Assembly: GCA_003454415.1 (NCBI GenBank)
Contig: DMKG01000008.1
Coordinates: 7,617 to 13,632 of the forward strand
Length of the DNA: 6,016 nucleotides
Direction: 5' to 3'
Source of the DNA: Alphaproteobacteria bacterium
GTDB lineage: Bacteria; Pseudomonadota; Alphaproteobacteria; UBA11222
This document shows positions 1-6,016 of the stretch, piece after piece (within the stretch, counting starts at the first letter, position 1; each line of letters opens with the position of its first letter). The notes beneath the pieces were generated by a model that ran no database searches, was not told where the DNA came from, and worked only from the letters and a program-made list of their open reading frames with translations. A program made the translations under genes and the position numbers.

Positions 1-104
1 CTAAAAATGAGCCCGGGCGCTGTGTGCTGATTGACGCATCCCCCGCCCAGGAAGCGGTAGCGGATGCCGTGCGCGCGGCGATTGCCGCGCGTCTGGCGGT
101 TTAG
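1..104 (+). CDS. tmk: Thymidylate kinase (dTMP kinase), C-terminal end only
   Basis: This is the last 33 codons of a gene that begins before the window; the complete codons start at position 3 and TAG is at 102-104. The peptide carries the motif RCVLIDAS followed by an acidic and alanine-rich helix, which matches the end of bacterial thymidylate kinases (a strand with the R-x-hydrophobic-hydrophobic-I-D-A pattern, then the final helix). The enzyme phosphorylates dTMP to dTDP in the cytoplasm for DNA synthesis. The catalytic P-loop and LID region lie outside the window and cannot be checked. The assignment rests on this short tail together with its position just before holB, the usual alphaproteobacterial order. 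The stop codon is 13 bases before the holB start, so the two genes are probably co-transcribed. Confidence 0.8.
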   Translation, partial: KNEPGRCVLIDASPAQEAVADAVRAAIAARLAV

Positions 105-108
105 AAGG
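105..108 (+). promoter_or_regulatory. Ribosome binding site deciding the holB start
   Basis: AAGG directly after the tmk stop codon, 9 bases before ATG 118. It supports 118 rather than the in-frame upstream ATG at 64 as the holB start, since 64 lies within the tmk reading frame and extends holB with a non-conserved basic peptide. Confidence 0.55.
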
Positions 109-117
109 CGGCTGGAT

Positions 118-1230
118 ATGACCGCCTCTTCCAGTGATGAGGAACTTTCTGAATCCGGACGGCTGGAAAATTTTCCGCATCCCCGAAGGGTGGCGCAGCT
201 TACCGGCCATGACGCAGCGATGGCGGAATTTGCAGCGGCGCTCCGGACAGGGCGGATGCATCATGCCTGGCTTCTGTCCGGCCCGCAGGGGATTGGCAAA
301 GCGACGCTGGCTTTCCGCATGGCGCGCGCCATTCTGAAATACGGCGCAGGTTCAGGGGTGGCGGACGATCTGGCAATGTCCCCGGATGATCCGGTATTCC
401 GGAAAATTACCGCGCTTTCACATCCTGACTTTCTGTTGTTAAGGCGGCCGGTTGACAAATCAGGCCGGCTCCAGGGCGTTCTGCCGGTTGAGGAAATACG
501 GAAGGCGGCGAGTTTTTTTGCGCTCAGCGCAGGCGAAGGAGGCTGGCGCGTCTGCGTCATCGACAGCGCAGACGACATGAACATCAGCGCCGCGAATGCT
601 CTGCTGAAAATATTGGAGGAACCGCCGCGCAACGCCATGATCCTGCTGATCAGTCACGCCCCTGGGCGCTTGTTGCCCACCATCCGGTCGAGATGCCGGA
701 AACTTGCCCTTCGTCCTTTGGGCGTGAAAGCCCTGGCGGAGGTGGTTGGGGCGCATTTTCCAGACCTTTCCCCGGACGATTTCCGCCTCGTCGCCAGACT
801 GTCCGATGGGGCGCCGGGGCGGGCTTTGGCTCTTGCTCATGAAGATGGCCTGCGCATTTACAGGGAAATGACCGAATTGCTGCTTAGCCTGCCAGCGGTC
901 AGCGCGCCGGTCCTGCACGGCTTTGCGGAGCGGCTGGCGCGCCCGGCCGCAGAGCAAAATTACGAAACCATGACGCGGCTGCTGACGTCATGGCTGGCGC
1001 GGATGATCCGGGACGCCGCCGCCGGCGGGATATTCGAGGATTGGGTTGCAGGAGAGGCTGCCCTGATGCGGCGTCTCATGGGCGCCGCCACGCTTGAACA
1101 GTGGGCCGTGGTGTGGGAAAACACCGTCAATCTCCTGCGGCGCGCGGATAGCGTCAATCTTGGGCGCAAGCAGGTCATACTGAGTATTTTTTCCAGCCTG
1201 GCGCAAACCGCTGGCGGTAGCAGAGGCTGA
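118..1230 (+). CDS. holB: DNA polymerase III subunit delta'
   Basis: Encodes 370 residues of a clamp-loader AAA+ protein, the delta' subunit that, with delta and the DnaX subunits, loads the beta sliding clamp at the replication fork. Visible motifs are a Walker A-like P-loop GPQGIGKAT at residues 55-63, a Walker B-like strand [10 protein letters not shown] at 145-154, the delta'/DnaX signature [10 protein letters not shown] at 161-170, and the SRC motif at 191-193 that normally supplies the arginine finger to the neighbouring subunit. The rest is helical C-terminal collar. The four-cysteine zinc module of E. coli delta' is absent: there is no cysteine between the P-loop and C146. I chose ATG 118 because AAGG at 105-108 sits 9 bases upstream and the 13-base gap to tmk fits an operon. 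An in-frame ATG at 64 would overlap tmk and add 18 arginine-rich residues unlike this family. The family assignment is secure. Confidence 0.93.
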   Translation: MTASSSDEELSESGRLENFPHPRRVAQLTGHDAAMAEFAAALRTGRMHHAWLLSGPQGIGKATLAFRMARAILKYGAGSGVADDLAMSPDDPVFRKITALSHPDFLLLRRPVDKSGRLQGVLPVEEIRKAASFFALSAGEGGWRVCVIDSADDMNISAANALLKILEEPPRNAMILLISHAPGRLLPTIRSRCRKLALRPLGVKALAEVVGAHFPDLSPDDFRLVARLSDGAPGRALALAHEDGLRIYREMTELLLSLPAVSAPVLHGFAERLARPAAEQNYETMTRLLTSWLARMIRDAAAGGIFEDWVAGEAALMRRLMGAATLEQWAVVWENTVNLLRRADSVNLGRKQVILSIFSSLAQTAGGSRG

Positions 1231-1246
1231 GTTTACGGAACACAAG

Positions 1247-2788
1247 ATGACGGCGGCAAAGCGCTTTTATATCACCACCGCGATTTCCTATCCCAATGGG
1301 CCGCCGCATATTGGCCATGCTTATGAAGCGATTGCGACGGATGTTCTGGCCCGGTTCAAGCGGCTGGACGGGTATGCGGTCATGTTCCTGACTGGCGCCG
1401 ATGAATATGGCCAGAAAATGGAACAGACCGCCCGCAAGGAGGGGATAACGCCTGAACAGCTTGCGGACCGGAATTCCCCGCGTTTCAGGGTGATGGCGCA
1501 GCGGCTGAATTGCAGCAATGATGACTTCATCGGCACCCGCGAACCGCGCCACCATAGGGCCGTTACCCATCTGTGGCGGCAGATGGCGTCAAATGGCGAT
1601 ATTTATCTCGGTAAATATGCCGGGTGGTATTCGGTGCGCGATGAGGCGTTTTATGGCGAAGATGAATTGACCGAAGGACAGGGCGGCGAAAAGCTCGCGC
1701 CCAGCGGCACGCCCGTTTCCTGGGTAGAGGAAGAAAGCTATTTCTTCCGGCTTTCGGCCTATGGGGAAAAGCTGCTCGCCCATTATGACGCCCATCCGGA
1801 ATTCATCCTTCCGCTCACCCGCCGCAACGAAATCGTGAATTTCGTCAAATCCGGCCTGAAAGATCTATCGGTTTCGCGCACCAGTTTCAACTGGGGCATC
1901 CCGGTGCCCGATGATCCCAAACACGTCATGTATGTGTGGCTTGATGCGCTGACCAATTATCTTTCCGCCATCGGCTATCCTGATGGAGATCGTTACGGGC
2001 AATTCTGGCCCGCCGATGTGCATATCATTGGCAAGGACATCGTGCGTTTTCACGCCATCTATTGGCCGGCCTTTCTGATGTCGGCCGGTGTGCCTCTGCC
2101 GAAGCGGGTTTTCGGTCACGGGTTTCTGCAGAGCCAGGGCGAGAAAATGTCCAAATCCCTTGGGAATGTTGTCAGCCCCCTGGATCTGATCGAACGTTAC
2201 GGGCTGGATCAGGTGCGATATTTCTTTATGCGCGAGGTTCCGTTTGGCAGTGACGGGAATTATTCCCATGAATCGCTGGTTAATCGCACCAATGCGGATC
2301 TTGCCAATGATCTGGGAAATCTCGCCCAACGCTCGCTCTCGATGATCGCCAGAAATTGCGGGGGCGCGGCGCCGGAACCGGCGGTATTTTCCGGGGACGA
2401 TCACGACATCCTGCACGAGGCGGACGCTATGCTCGATAAGGCGCGCGCCCATATGGATGGGCAGGGGATTCACCTATATCTGGGCGAAGTCTGGAAACTG
2501 GTGGCGGACGCCAACCGCTATTTCGCGGAGCAGGCGCCCTGGGCGCTGGCCAAAACCGACCCAGAGCGGATGCGGACGGTGCTCTATGTGACGGCGGAGG
2601 TCTTGCGCCAGATATGTATTCTGGCGCAGCCGGTCATCCCGCAAAGTGCGGCCGCGCTGCTGGATCAGCTGGCGATTGGGGTGGATGCCCGTAATTTTGC
2701 ATCCCTTGGCGCGACAGGAAGAATTGCGCCGGGCGCGGTCTTGCCCGCGCCTTCCGGCGTTTTCCCCCGTTATGTGGAAAAGGCCTGA
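1247..2788 (+). CDS. metG: Methionyl-tRNA synthetase
   Basis: Encodes 513 residues of a class I aminoacyl-tRNA synthetase that joins methionine to initiator and elongator tRNA-Met in the cytoplasm. The ATP-binding signatures are present: HIGH at 21-24 and KMSKS at 300-304. Other family landmarks are EPRHH at 99-103, the inserted connective-peptide region around GWYSVRDE at 126-133, WLDAL at 231-235, and QAPW at 429-432, whose Trp432 should correspond to the anticodon-reading Trp461 of E. coli MetRS. The connective peptide has no Cys pairs, so this is the zinc-less type. The protein stops after the anticodon-binding domain, without the C-terminal tRNA-binding (Arc1p/EMAP-like) dimerisation domain; the length is normal for alphaproteobacterial enzymes. 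An oddity is DEYG at 52-55, where DEHG is usual. The gene starts 16 bases after holB; only a weak purine stretch (CGGAA, 1236-1240) precedes ATG 1247, so initiation may lean on translational coupling. Confidence 0.96.
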   Translation: MTAAKRFYITTAISYPNGPPHIGHAYEAIATDVLARFKRLDGYAVMFLTGADEYGQKMEQTARKEGITPEQLADRNSPRFRVMAQRLNCSNDDFIGTREPRHHRAVTHLWRQMASNGDIYLGKYAGWYSVRDEAFYGEDELTEGQGGEKLAPSGTPVSWVEEESYFFRLSAYGEKLLAHYDAHPEFILPLTRRNEIVNFVKSGLKDLSVSRTSFNWGIPVPDDPKHVMYVWLDALTNYLSAIGYPDGDRYGQFWPADVHIIGKDIVRFHAIYWPAFLMSAGVPLPKRVFGHGFLQSQGEKMSKSLGNVVSPLDLIERYGLDQVRYFFMREVPFGSDGNYSHESLVNRTNADLANDLGNLAQRSLSMIARNCGGAAPEPAVFSGDDHDILHEADAMLDKARAHMDGQGIHLYLGEVWKLVADANRYFAEQAPWALAKTDPERMRTVLYVTAEVLRQICILAQPVIPQSAAALLDQLAIGVDARNFASLGATGRIAPGAVLPAPSGVFPRYVEKA

Positions 2789-2791
2789 TCC

Positions 2792-3586
2792 ATGCTGGTC
2801 GACAGCCACTGCCATCTTGACTTTCCCGATTTCAACGGAGACAGAAAGGATGTTTTGCGCCGCGCCGCGATGGCGGATATCGGCATGATGCTGACCATCT
2901 GTACAAGGATCAGCGTTTTCGAACGCATCCGCGCCATTGCAGAGGAGTTTGATCACATCTACTGTTCTGTTGGTATCCATCCCCATGAGGCCGACAATGA
3001 GCCAGCCGTGGATGCGTCGCGGATTGCCGCTCTGACAGACCATCCCAAAGTGATCGGGATAGGGGAAACGGGTCTGGATTATTATTATGAACACGGATCA
3101 CGCGAAGCGCAGAAGTCTTCTTTTGGCGCACATATCGCCGCCTCGCGGGAAACCGGCCTGCCGCTGATCGTACATGCGCGCGACGCGGATGAGGACATGA
3201 TCGCTATCCTGCGAGATGAGGCGGGGAAGGGAGCCTTTCCCGGCGTCATCCATTGTTTCACCGCCGGGGCGGAGCTGGCGCGGGCAGCCCTTGATCTTGG
3301 AATGTATATCTCGCTTTCGGGCATCGTGACCTTCAAGAATGCAAAGGATTTGCGGGAAACGGCCAGGATGATTCCGCCTGACCGGCTGCTGATCGAAACC
3401 GATGCGCCATTTCTGGCCCCCGTCCCGCACCGGGGAAAACGCAATGAACCGGCCTTCGTTGCTGATACAGCGCGCTATCTTGCGGAATTCTTTGGCGAAA
3501 CCCGGGAGGAATTCGCCAGCCGCACAACGGAGAATTTTTTTAGGCTGTTCCGGAAGGCCAGCCCCGATGGAATGCTGCGCCCATGA
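2792..3586 (+). CDS. tatD: TatD-family metal-dependent hydrolase
   Basis: Encodes 264 residues, the normal length for a TatD-type TIM-barrel hydrolase of the amidohydrolase superfamily. The metal ligands can all be seen: the N-terminal HxH pair His6/His8 in DSHCHLD, Glu92 in GETGLDYY, His128 in IVHAR, His154 in IHCF, and Asp204 in ETDAP. Characterised relatives (E. coli TatD, YcfH, YjjV; eukaryotic TATDN1) act as Mg/Mn-dependent 3'-5' exonucleases or DNases, and some family members as D-aminoacyl-tRNA deacylases. Which activity this copy has cannot be read from the sequence. Its position after metG is shared with many bacteria and would fit either role. The start codon lies 3 bases after the metG stop with AAGG at 2780-2783 placed 8 bases before it, and the stop overlaps the next gene by four bases, so expression should be tightly coupled. 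The symbol is a family name; ycfH-type is equally apt. Confidence 0.93.
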   Translation: MLVDSHCHLDFPDFNGDRKDVLRRAAMADIGMMLTICTRISVFERIRAIAEEFDHIYCSVGIHPHEADNEPAVDASRIAALTDHPKVIGIGETGLDYYYEHGSREAQKSSFGAHIAASRETGLPLIVHARDADEDMIAILRDEAGKGAFPGVIHCFTAGAELARAALDLGMYISLSGIVTFKNAKDLRETARMIPPDRLLIETDAPFLAPVPHRGKRNEPAFVADTARYLAEFFGETREEFASRTTENFFRLFRKASPDGMLRP

Positions 3587-4368
3587 CCGCGGAAACGCTC
3601 AAGGTCACCATTCTGGGCTGCGGATCGTCGGGCGGCGTGCCCCGCATTGGCGGAGACTGGGGCGCCTGCGATCCGAATGAACCGCGCAACCGGCGTCTGC
3701 GCTGCTCGATCCTGGTGCAGCGGGAAGGCACCAACATGCTGGTGGACACCTCTCCCGACATGCGGGAGCAGTTGCTGGCGGCGCGGGTCAGCCATCTGCA
3801 TGGCGTGCTGTATACCCATTCCCATGCGGATCAGGCGAACGGCATCGACGATCTGCGCATGGTGGTGATGAACATGCGCAAGCGAATCGATGTGTATGCG
3901 GATGAAATCACCTTTGATGAGCTGAATGCGCGTTTTGGTTACTGCTTTTCCCAGGCGGAAGGCAGTTCCTATCCCGCCATTCTGAATGGGCATCTGATCA
4001 GGGAAAGAGTGCGCGTGGACGGGCCGGGCGGCATGATCGAGGCGGTCTCCTTTCCCGTGGATCATGGCGGCGCGCATTGCGTCGGCTTCCGGTTCGGCAA
4101 TTTCGCCTATACGCCGGATATCGCCCGGATGCCGGAAGAAGCTTTCACGGCGGTCGAAGGGGCCGAATGCTGGATCGTCGATTGCCTGCGCTATACGCCG
4201 CATCCCACCCATTCGCATCTGGCGCGCACGCTGGAATGGATCGCACGGGTGCAGCCAAAGCTCGCAGTGCTTACCAATCTGCATATCGATCTGGACTACC
4301 GGACGCTCTCGCGTGAACTGCCCGAAGGCGTCATTCCCGCTTATGACGGTCTGGTTCTGGAGTTTTAG
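3583..4368 (+). CDS. PhnP-like metallo-beta-lactamase-fold hydrolase
   Basis: Encodes 261 residues of a cytoplasmic metallo-beta-lactamase-fold protein of the PhnP / phosphoribosyl cyclic phosphodiesterase group. N-terminal strand and loop GCGSSGGVPR (12-21) and NRRLRCSILV (36-45) are typical of this group, followed by LVDTSPDMREQLL (53-65). The metal motif reads THSHADQANGIDDLR at 78-92: His79, His81 and Asp83 are kept, but position 84 is Gln where HxHxDH has His. Further likely ligands are His161 in VDHGG, Asp179 in YTPD and His234 in NLHIDLDY. Known relatives cleave cyclic phosphate diesters (PhnP) or process RNA (RNase Z); the substrate here is unknown and no phosphonate genes are nearby. 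ATG 3583 overlaps the tatD stop as ATGA, a classic coupling arrangement, and this is the last gene of the operon. The family is certain, and the altered metal site makes the chemistry less so. Confidence 0.88.
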   Translation: MTAETLKVTILGCGSSGGVPRIGGDWGACDPNEPRNRRLRCSILVQREGTNMLVDTSPDMREQLLAARVSHLHGVLYTHSHADQANGIDDLRMVVMNMRKRIDVYADEITFDELNARFGYCFSQAEGSSYPAILNGHLIRERVRVDGPGGMIEAVSFPVDHGGAHCVGFRFGNFAYTPDIARMPEEAFTAVEGAECWIVDCLRYTPHPTHSHLARTLEWIARVQPKLAVLTNLHIDLDYRTLSRELPEGVIPAYDGLVLEF

Positions 4369-4471
4369 GAACTGGTGTTGATTTCAGGCCGTTAGAGCGT
4401 ATTGATCCGGCCGGCAGATAATCTTTACATCGGAACCGGTCACTGCATGGGGCAGGACTTCAGGCAATAGG
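4369..4471. other. Convergent spacer between the operon and the antiporter gene
   Basis: These 103 bases separate the 3' end of the PhnP-like gene (+ strand) from the 3' end of the antiporter gene (- strand). They contain CCGGCCGG at 4407-4414 and an imperfect stem TGATCCGG (4403-4410) against CCGGTCA (4436-4442) with one bulged base and a loop of about 25 bases. No T-run follows on either strand, so it is not a convincing intrinsic terminator. On the - strand a reading frame one base out of register with the antiporter stays open to a TGA at 4386-4384. No gene start is evident. Confidence 0.5.
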
Positions 4472-5710
4472 CTACTTTCGGCCAATTCCCTGCCACCTTC
4501 CGCGCGTCTCCCCGCTTTTTTCCGCCACTGGTTCTTCAGCGGCTTCACTTCTTGTCAATAAGAACAGCAGGGGATTCAGGAGGATCGATATGATCGCGCT
4601 TGCAAGGATCAGGTCTCTTGCGCCCTGATCGAGCAGGCCTAGGCTGACGCCGACGCCGGCCAGGATGAACGAAAATTCGCCGATCTGGGCAAGGCTTGCC
4701 GAAATCGTTATCGCTGTAATATGCCGATGGCCAAAAGCGCGTACGATCACATAGGCGGCGGCAGACTTTCCAAGCATGATAATAGCAACAGTAAGCAATA
4801 TCGCCAGAGGCCGCTCAACCAGAACCGCCGGGTTGAGCAACATGCCTACCGAAACGAAAAAAAGCACCGCAAAAGCATCGCGGAGCGGCATCGCTTCTTC
4901 TGCGGCCCGCTGGGACAACCGGCTTTCACCAAGAACCACCCCTGCGAAAAAGGCGCCAAGGGCGAGTGACGCGCCCGATAATTTGTAAGCGCCATACGCC
5001 ACGCCCAAAGCAATGGCGTAAACGGCAAGCCGGAACAATTCGCGAGAATACGTATGGGCGGTATAGTGCATGAGCCAGGGTATGGCGCGGCGGCCAATGA
5101 TCAGCATGCCGGCAATAAAGGCGCTTAGTTTGCCAAGCGTGATCGCAAGCGCGCCTGCAATACGCAGCCAGGAATCCCCTTCAATGACTGACGCGGCTGC
5201 TATTGCGGGTAGCAGCACAAGCACCAGGACGATTGCAAGGTCTTCTACTATCAGCCAGCCGACGGCAATGCGCCCGCGTTCGGTTTCCATTAGCCCCCGT
5301 TCCTGAAGGGCCCGCACCAGGACAACGGTGGAGGCAACCGATAAAGTAAGACCGAAGACAATGCTGGCTGGCAGAGTCCAGCCAAGCCATACCGCGAGCC
5401 CGGTTCCGAGTGCGGTCGCAACCATGATCTGGCCGATAGCTCCAGGAACAGCTATCCGTCCAACCTTTATCAGATCTTTCAGTGAGAAATGCAGTCCCAC
5501 TCCGAACATCAGCAGAATAACGCCGATCTCGGCAAGTTCAATCACCAGATCCTGGTCCGCTACAAAGCCGGGTGTGAAGGGTCCGACTACGATCCCCGCC
5601 AGCAGATATCCAACAAGCGGCTGGATGCGAAGGCGGTGCGCCACGAGTCCGAATACGAAAGCAAGGACCAGTCCAGCAGAGATTGTAGCGATGAGCGGCG
5701 TCTCGGGCAC
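4472..5710 (-). CDS. YbaL/Kef-type cation:proton antiporter, membrane domain only
   Basis: Encodes 412 residues of an inner-membrane monovalent cation:proton antiporter (CPA2 family). It resembles E. coli YbaL closely in the N-terminal half: TPLIATI (4-10), PLVGYLLAGIVVGPFTPGFVAD (two adjoining pieces, 31-52), GVILLMFGVGLHFSLKDL (63-80). About 12-13 hydrophobic segments fill residues 5-386. Functional landmarks are WLIVEDLA at 152-159, whose acidic pair lies in the ion path of Kef proteins, LGAFFAGVVLGES at 251-263, RDAFAVLFFVSVGM at 277-290, and QIGEFSF at 342-348. YbaL and KefB/C continue for about 150 residues or more with a cytosolic TrkA-N/RCK nucleotide-binding domain. This protein ends instead after a charged tail of about 25 residues, and no such domain is encoded next to it. 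The start is GTG at 5710-5708, chosen because it aligns with the YbaL N terminus and an in-frame TGA lies just upstream; the ribosome binding site is weak (GAAAG, 9 bases away). It diverges from the XRE regulator gene. Confidence 0.87.
   Translation of the reverse strand: MPETPLIATISAGLVLAFVFGLVAHRLRIQPLVGYLLAGIVVGPFTPGFVADQDLVIELAEIGVILLMFGVGLHFSLKDLIKVGRIAVPGAIGQIMVATALGTGLAVWLGWTLPASIVFGLTLSVASTVVLVRALQERGLMETERGRIAVGWLIVEDLAIVLVLVLLPAIAAASVIEGDSWLRIAGALAITLGKLSAFIAGMLIIGRRAIPWLMHYTAHTYSRELFRLAVYAIALGVAYGAYKLSGASLALGAFFAGVVLGESRLSQRAAEEAMPLRDAFAVLFFVSVGMLLNPAVLVERPLAILLTVAIIMLGKSAAAYVIVRAFGHRHITAITISASLAQIGEFSFILAGVGVSLGLLDQGARDLILASAIISILLNPLLFLLTRSEAAEEPVAEKSGETRGRWQGIGRK
4516..4521 (-). 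other. A6 run near the 3' end of the antiporter gene
   Basis: On the coding (-) strand six consecutive A residues fall in codons GAA-AAA-AGC (residues 397-399). As given, the frame ends 14 codons later at TAG 4474-4472. One A fewer would give a 441-residue protein ending at TGA 4386-4384 with a different tail. Sequencing error, natural slippage or simple chance are all possible; neither version restores a TrkA-N domain. Confidence 0.4.
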
Positions 5711-5807
5711 TGCAATACACTTTCAAAGGGGGCGCGAAGTTCCGGCTGGCGTTACTATTTCCCTGCCGGTATCATTAAATGCAAGTAAGGGGCCACTTGA
5801 CCCAGTT

Positions 5808-5824
5808 TCAACCATTTTGGTTGA
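5808..5824. promoter_or_regulatory. Inverted repeat, candidate operator
   Basis: TCAACCA (5808-5814), TTT (5815-5817), TGGTTGA (5818-5824): a perfect 7-bp inverted repeat around a 3-base centre, 17 bases in all. Its size and its place in the divergent promoter region, 37 bases before the XRE start codon, fit a dimeric regulator's operator. The adjacent XRE protein is the obvious candidate to bind it, but that is inference. As RNA it would form only a short, AU-rich hairpin without a T-run, so a terminator role is less likely. Confidence 0.35.
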
Positions 5825-5826
5825 TG

Positions 5827-5854
5827 TTGAACTGCCGTCCGGGGGAGCTAAATT
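5827..5854 (+). promoter_or_regulatory. Possible weak promoter for the XRE gene
   Basis: TTGAAC (5827-5832) and TAAATT (5849-5854) are separated by 16 bases and each match the sigma-70 consensus at four of six positions. Transcription would begin near 5861, that is, at or very close to the start codon, implying a leaderless or almost leaderless message. The inverted repeat lies immediately upstream of the -35-like box. Such weak matches arise often by chance. Confidence 0.2.
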
Positions 5855-5860
5855 ACGTAC

Positions 5861-6016
5861 ATGCAATTGACGTCCGAACAGTGCAGGGCAGGGGGCTGGT
5901 CGCAAGATCGGCTTGCAGAAAAAGCAAATGTTAGCCGGATCACTGTTCGTGGCTTTGAAAAAGGTCAGCACTGCCCGCAACGCGCATCGACTGAAGCCAT
6001 CACCCAGACTCTAAAA
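5861..6016 (+). CDS. XRE-family helix-turn-helix regulator, N-terminal part
   Basis: An open frame starting at ATG 5861 runs for 52 codons to the window edge without a stop, so the gene is cut by the window. The sequence begins MQLTSEQCRAGGWSQ and continues with DRLAEKANVSRITVRGFEKG (residues 16-35). This is a clear XRE/Cro-C1 DNA-binding domain: WSQ opens helix 2, LAEKANVS leads into the recognition helix, and ITVRGFEKG ends with the typical F-E-x-G. Small alphaproteobacterial proteins of this type usually read EQCRAARxLLGWSQ, so about four residues of helix 1 seem to be missing here. An in-frame TAA at 5849-5851 leaves ATG 5861 as the only standard start. GGAG at 5844-5847 is 13 bases away, rather far for a ribosome binding site. 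Such proteins are normally about 70-80 residues and repress or activate neighbouring genes; the divergent antiporter is a possible target, by inference. Confidence 0.78.
   Translation, partial: MQLTSEQCRAGGWSQDRLAEKANVSRITVRGFEKGQHCPQRASTEAITQTLK

Larger units (their letters stand above)
5711..5860. promoter_or_regulatory. Divergent intergenic region between antiporter and XRE regulator
   Basis: This 150-base region lies between the divergent start codons of the antiporter (GTG at 5710, leftward) and the helix-turn-helix gene (ATG at 5861, rightward), so it must hold the promoters for both. It is visibly more AT-rich than the flanking genes around 5765-5865. On the - strand TTTAAT (5779-5774) resembles a -10 box for the antiporter, but no good -35 lies at the right distance. 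On the + strand a weak pair of boxes and an inverted repeat are listed separately. Confidence 0.5.

Noticed and set aside
64..117. Upstream in-frame ATG extending holB by 18 residues
   Set aside because: It overlaps the tmk coding end, gives an arginine-rich peptide not typical of delta', and has no better ribosome binding site than ATG 118.
1865..2473. Long - strand open frame (about 200 codons) inside metG
   Set aside because: Antisense shadow of a highly conserved synthetase; no family resemblance.
3475..4284. Long - strand open frame (about 270 codons) across tatD and the PhnP-like gene
   Set aside because: The His/Arg/Ala-rich translation is the complement of two genes whose motifs are intact on the + strand.
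4403..4442. Bidirectional intrinsic terminator in the convergent spacer
   Set aside because: The stem is short, carries a bulge and a loop of about 25 bases, and has no T-run on either side. It may be a decayed palindromic intergenic element, but I cannot support that.
4450..4494. GGCAGG / CCTGCC pair across the antiporter stop codon as a hairpin
   Set aside because: Six pairs around a loop of over 30 bases, extending into coding sequence; not a plausible terminator.
5328..5870. 180-codon open frame on the + strand opposite the antiporter start
   Set aside because: It lies antisense to a well-conserved membrane protein, has low-complexity Ser/Thr/Pro/Arg-rich content and matches no family I recognise.
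5723..5980. 85-codon open frame on the - strand across the divergent region
   Set aside because: It is antisense to the clear XRE helix-turn-helix and the intergenic DNA, and its peptide has no recognisable domain.

Overview
The window looks like chromosomal DNA from an alphaproteobacterium of moderately high GC. The main reason is the gene order on the + strand: the end of thymidylate kinase (tmk), DNA polymerase III delta' (holB), a zinc-knuckle-free methionyl-tRNA synthetase (metG), a TatD-family hydrolase, and a PhnP-like metallo-beta-lactamase-fold protein. This housekeeping cluster is familiar from Alphaproteobacteria. I cannot assign a genus from the sequence alone.

Layout. Positions 1-4368 hold five co-directional genes with gaps of 13, 16 and 3 bases and a final 4-base ATGA overlap. 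They are almost certainly one transcription unit whose promoter lies upstream of the window. It supplies dTMP kinase, the clamp-loader delta' subunit, charged Met-tRNA, a metal-dependent nuclease or deacylase, and a probable phosphodiesterase. Positions 4369-4471 are a short convergent spacer without a convincing terminator. Positions 4472-5710 on the - strand encode a YbaL/Kef-type cation:proton antiporter. It has the membrane part and a short tail but no C-terminal nucleotide-binding (RCK/TrkA-N) domain, and the spacer has no room for one. Positions 5711-5860 are a divergent intergenic region with a perfect 7-bp inverted repeat (3-base spacer). From 5861 to the window edge runs the start of a small XRE-type helix-turn-helix regulator, cut off by the window end.

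Most of the window is ordinary core genome. Worth a second look are the domain-reduced antiporter and its A6 run with an alternative tail, the regulator whose first helix looks about four residues short, the operator-like palindrome between these divergent genes, and a glutamine replacing the last histidine of the HxHxDH metal motif in the PhnP-like protein. I see no mobile element, CRISPR array, tRNA, rRNA or clearly new multi-gene system.
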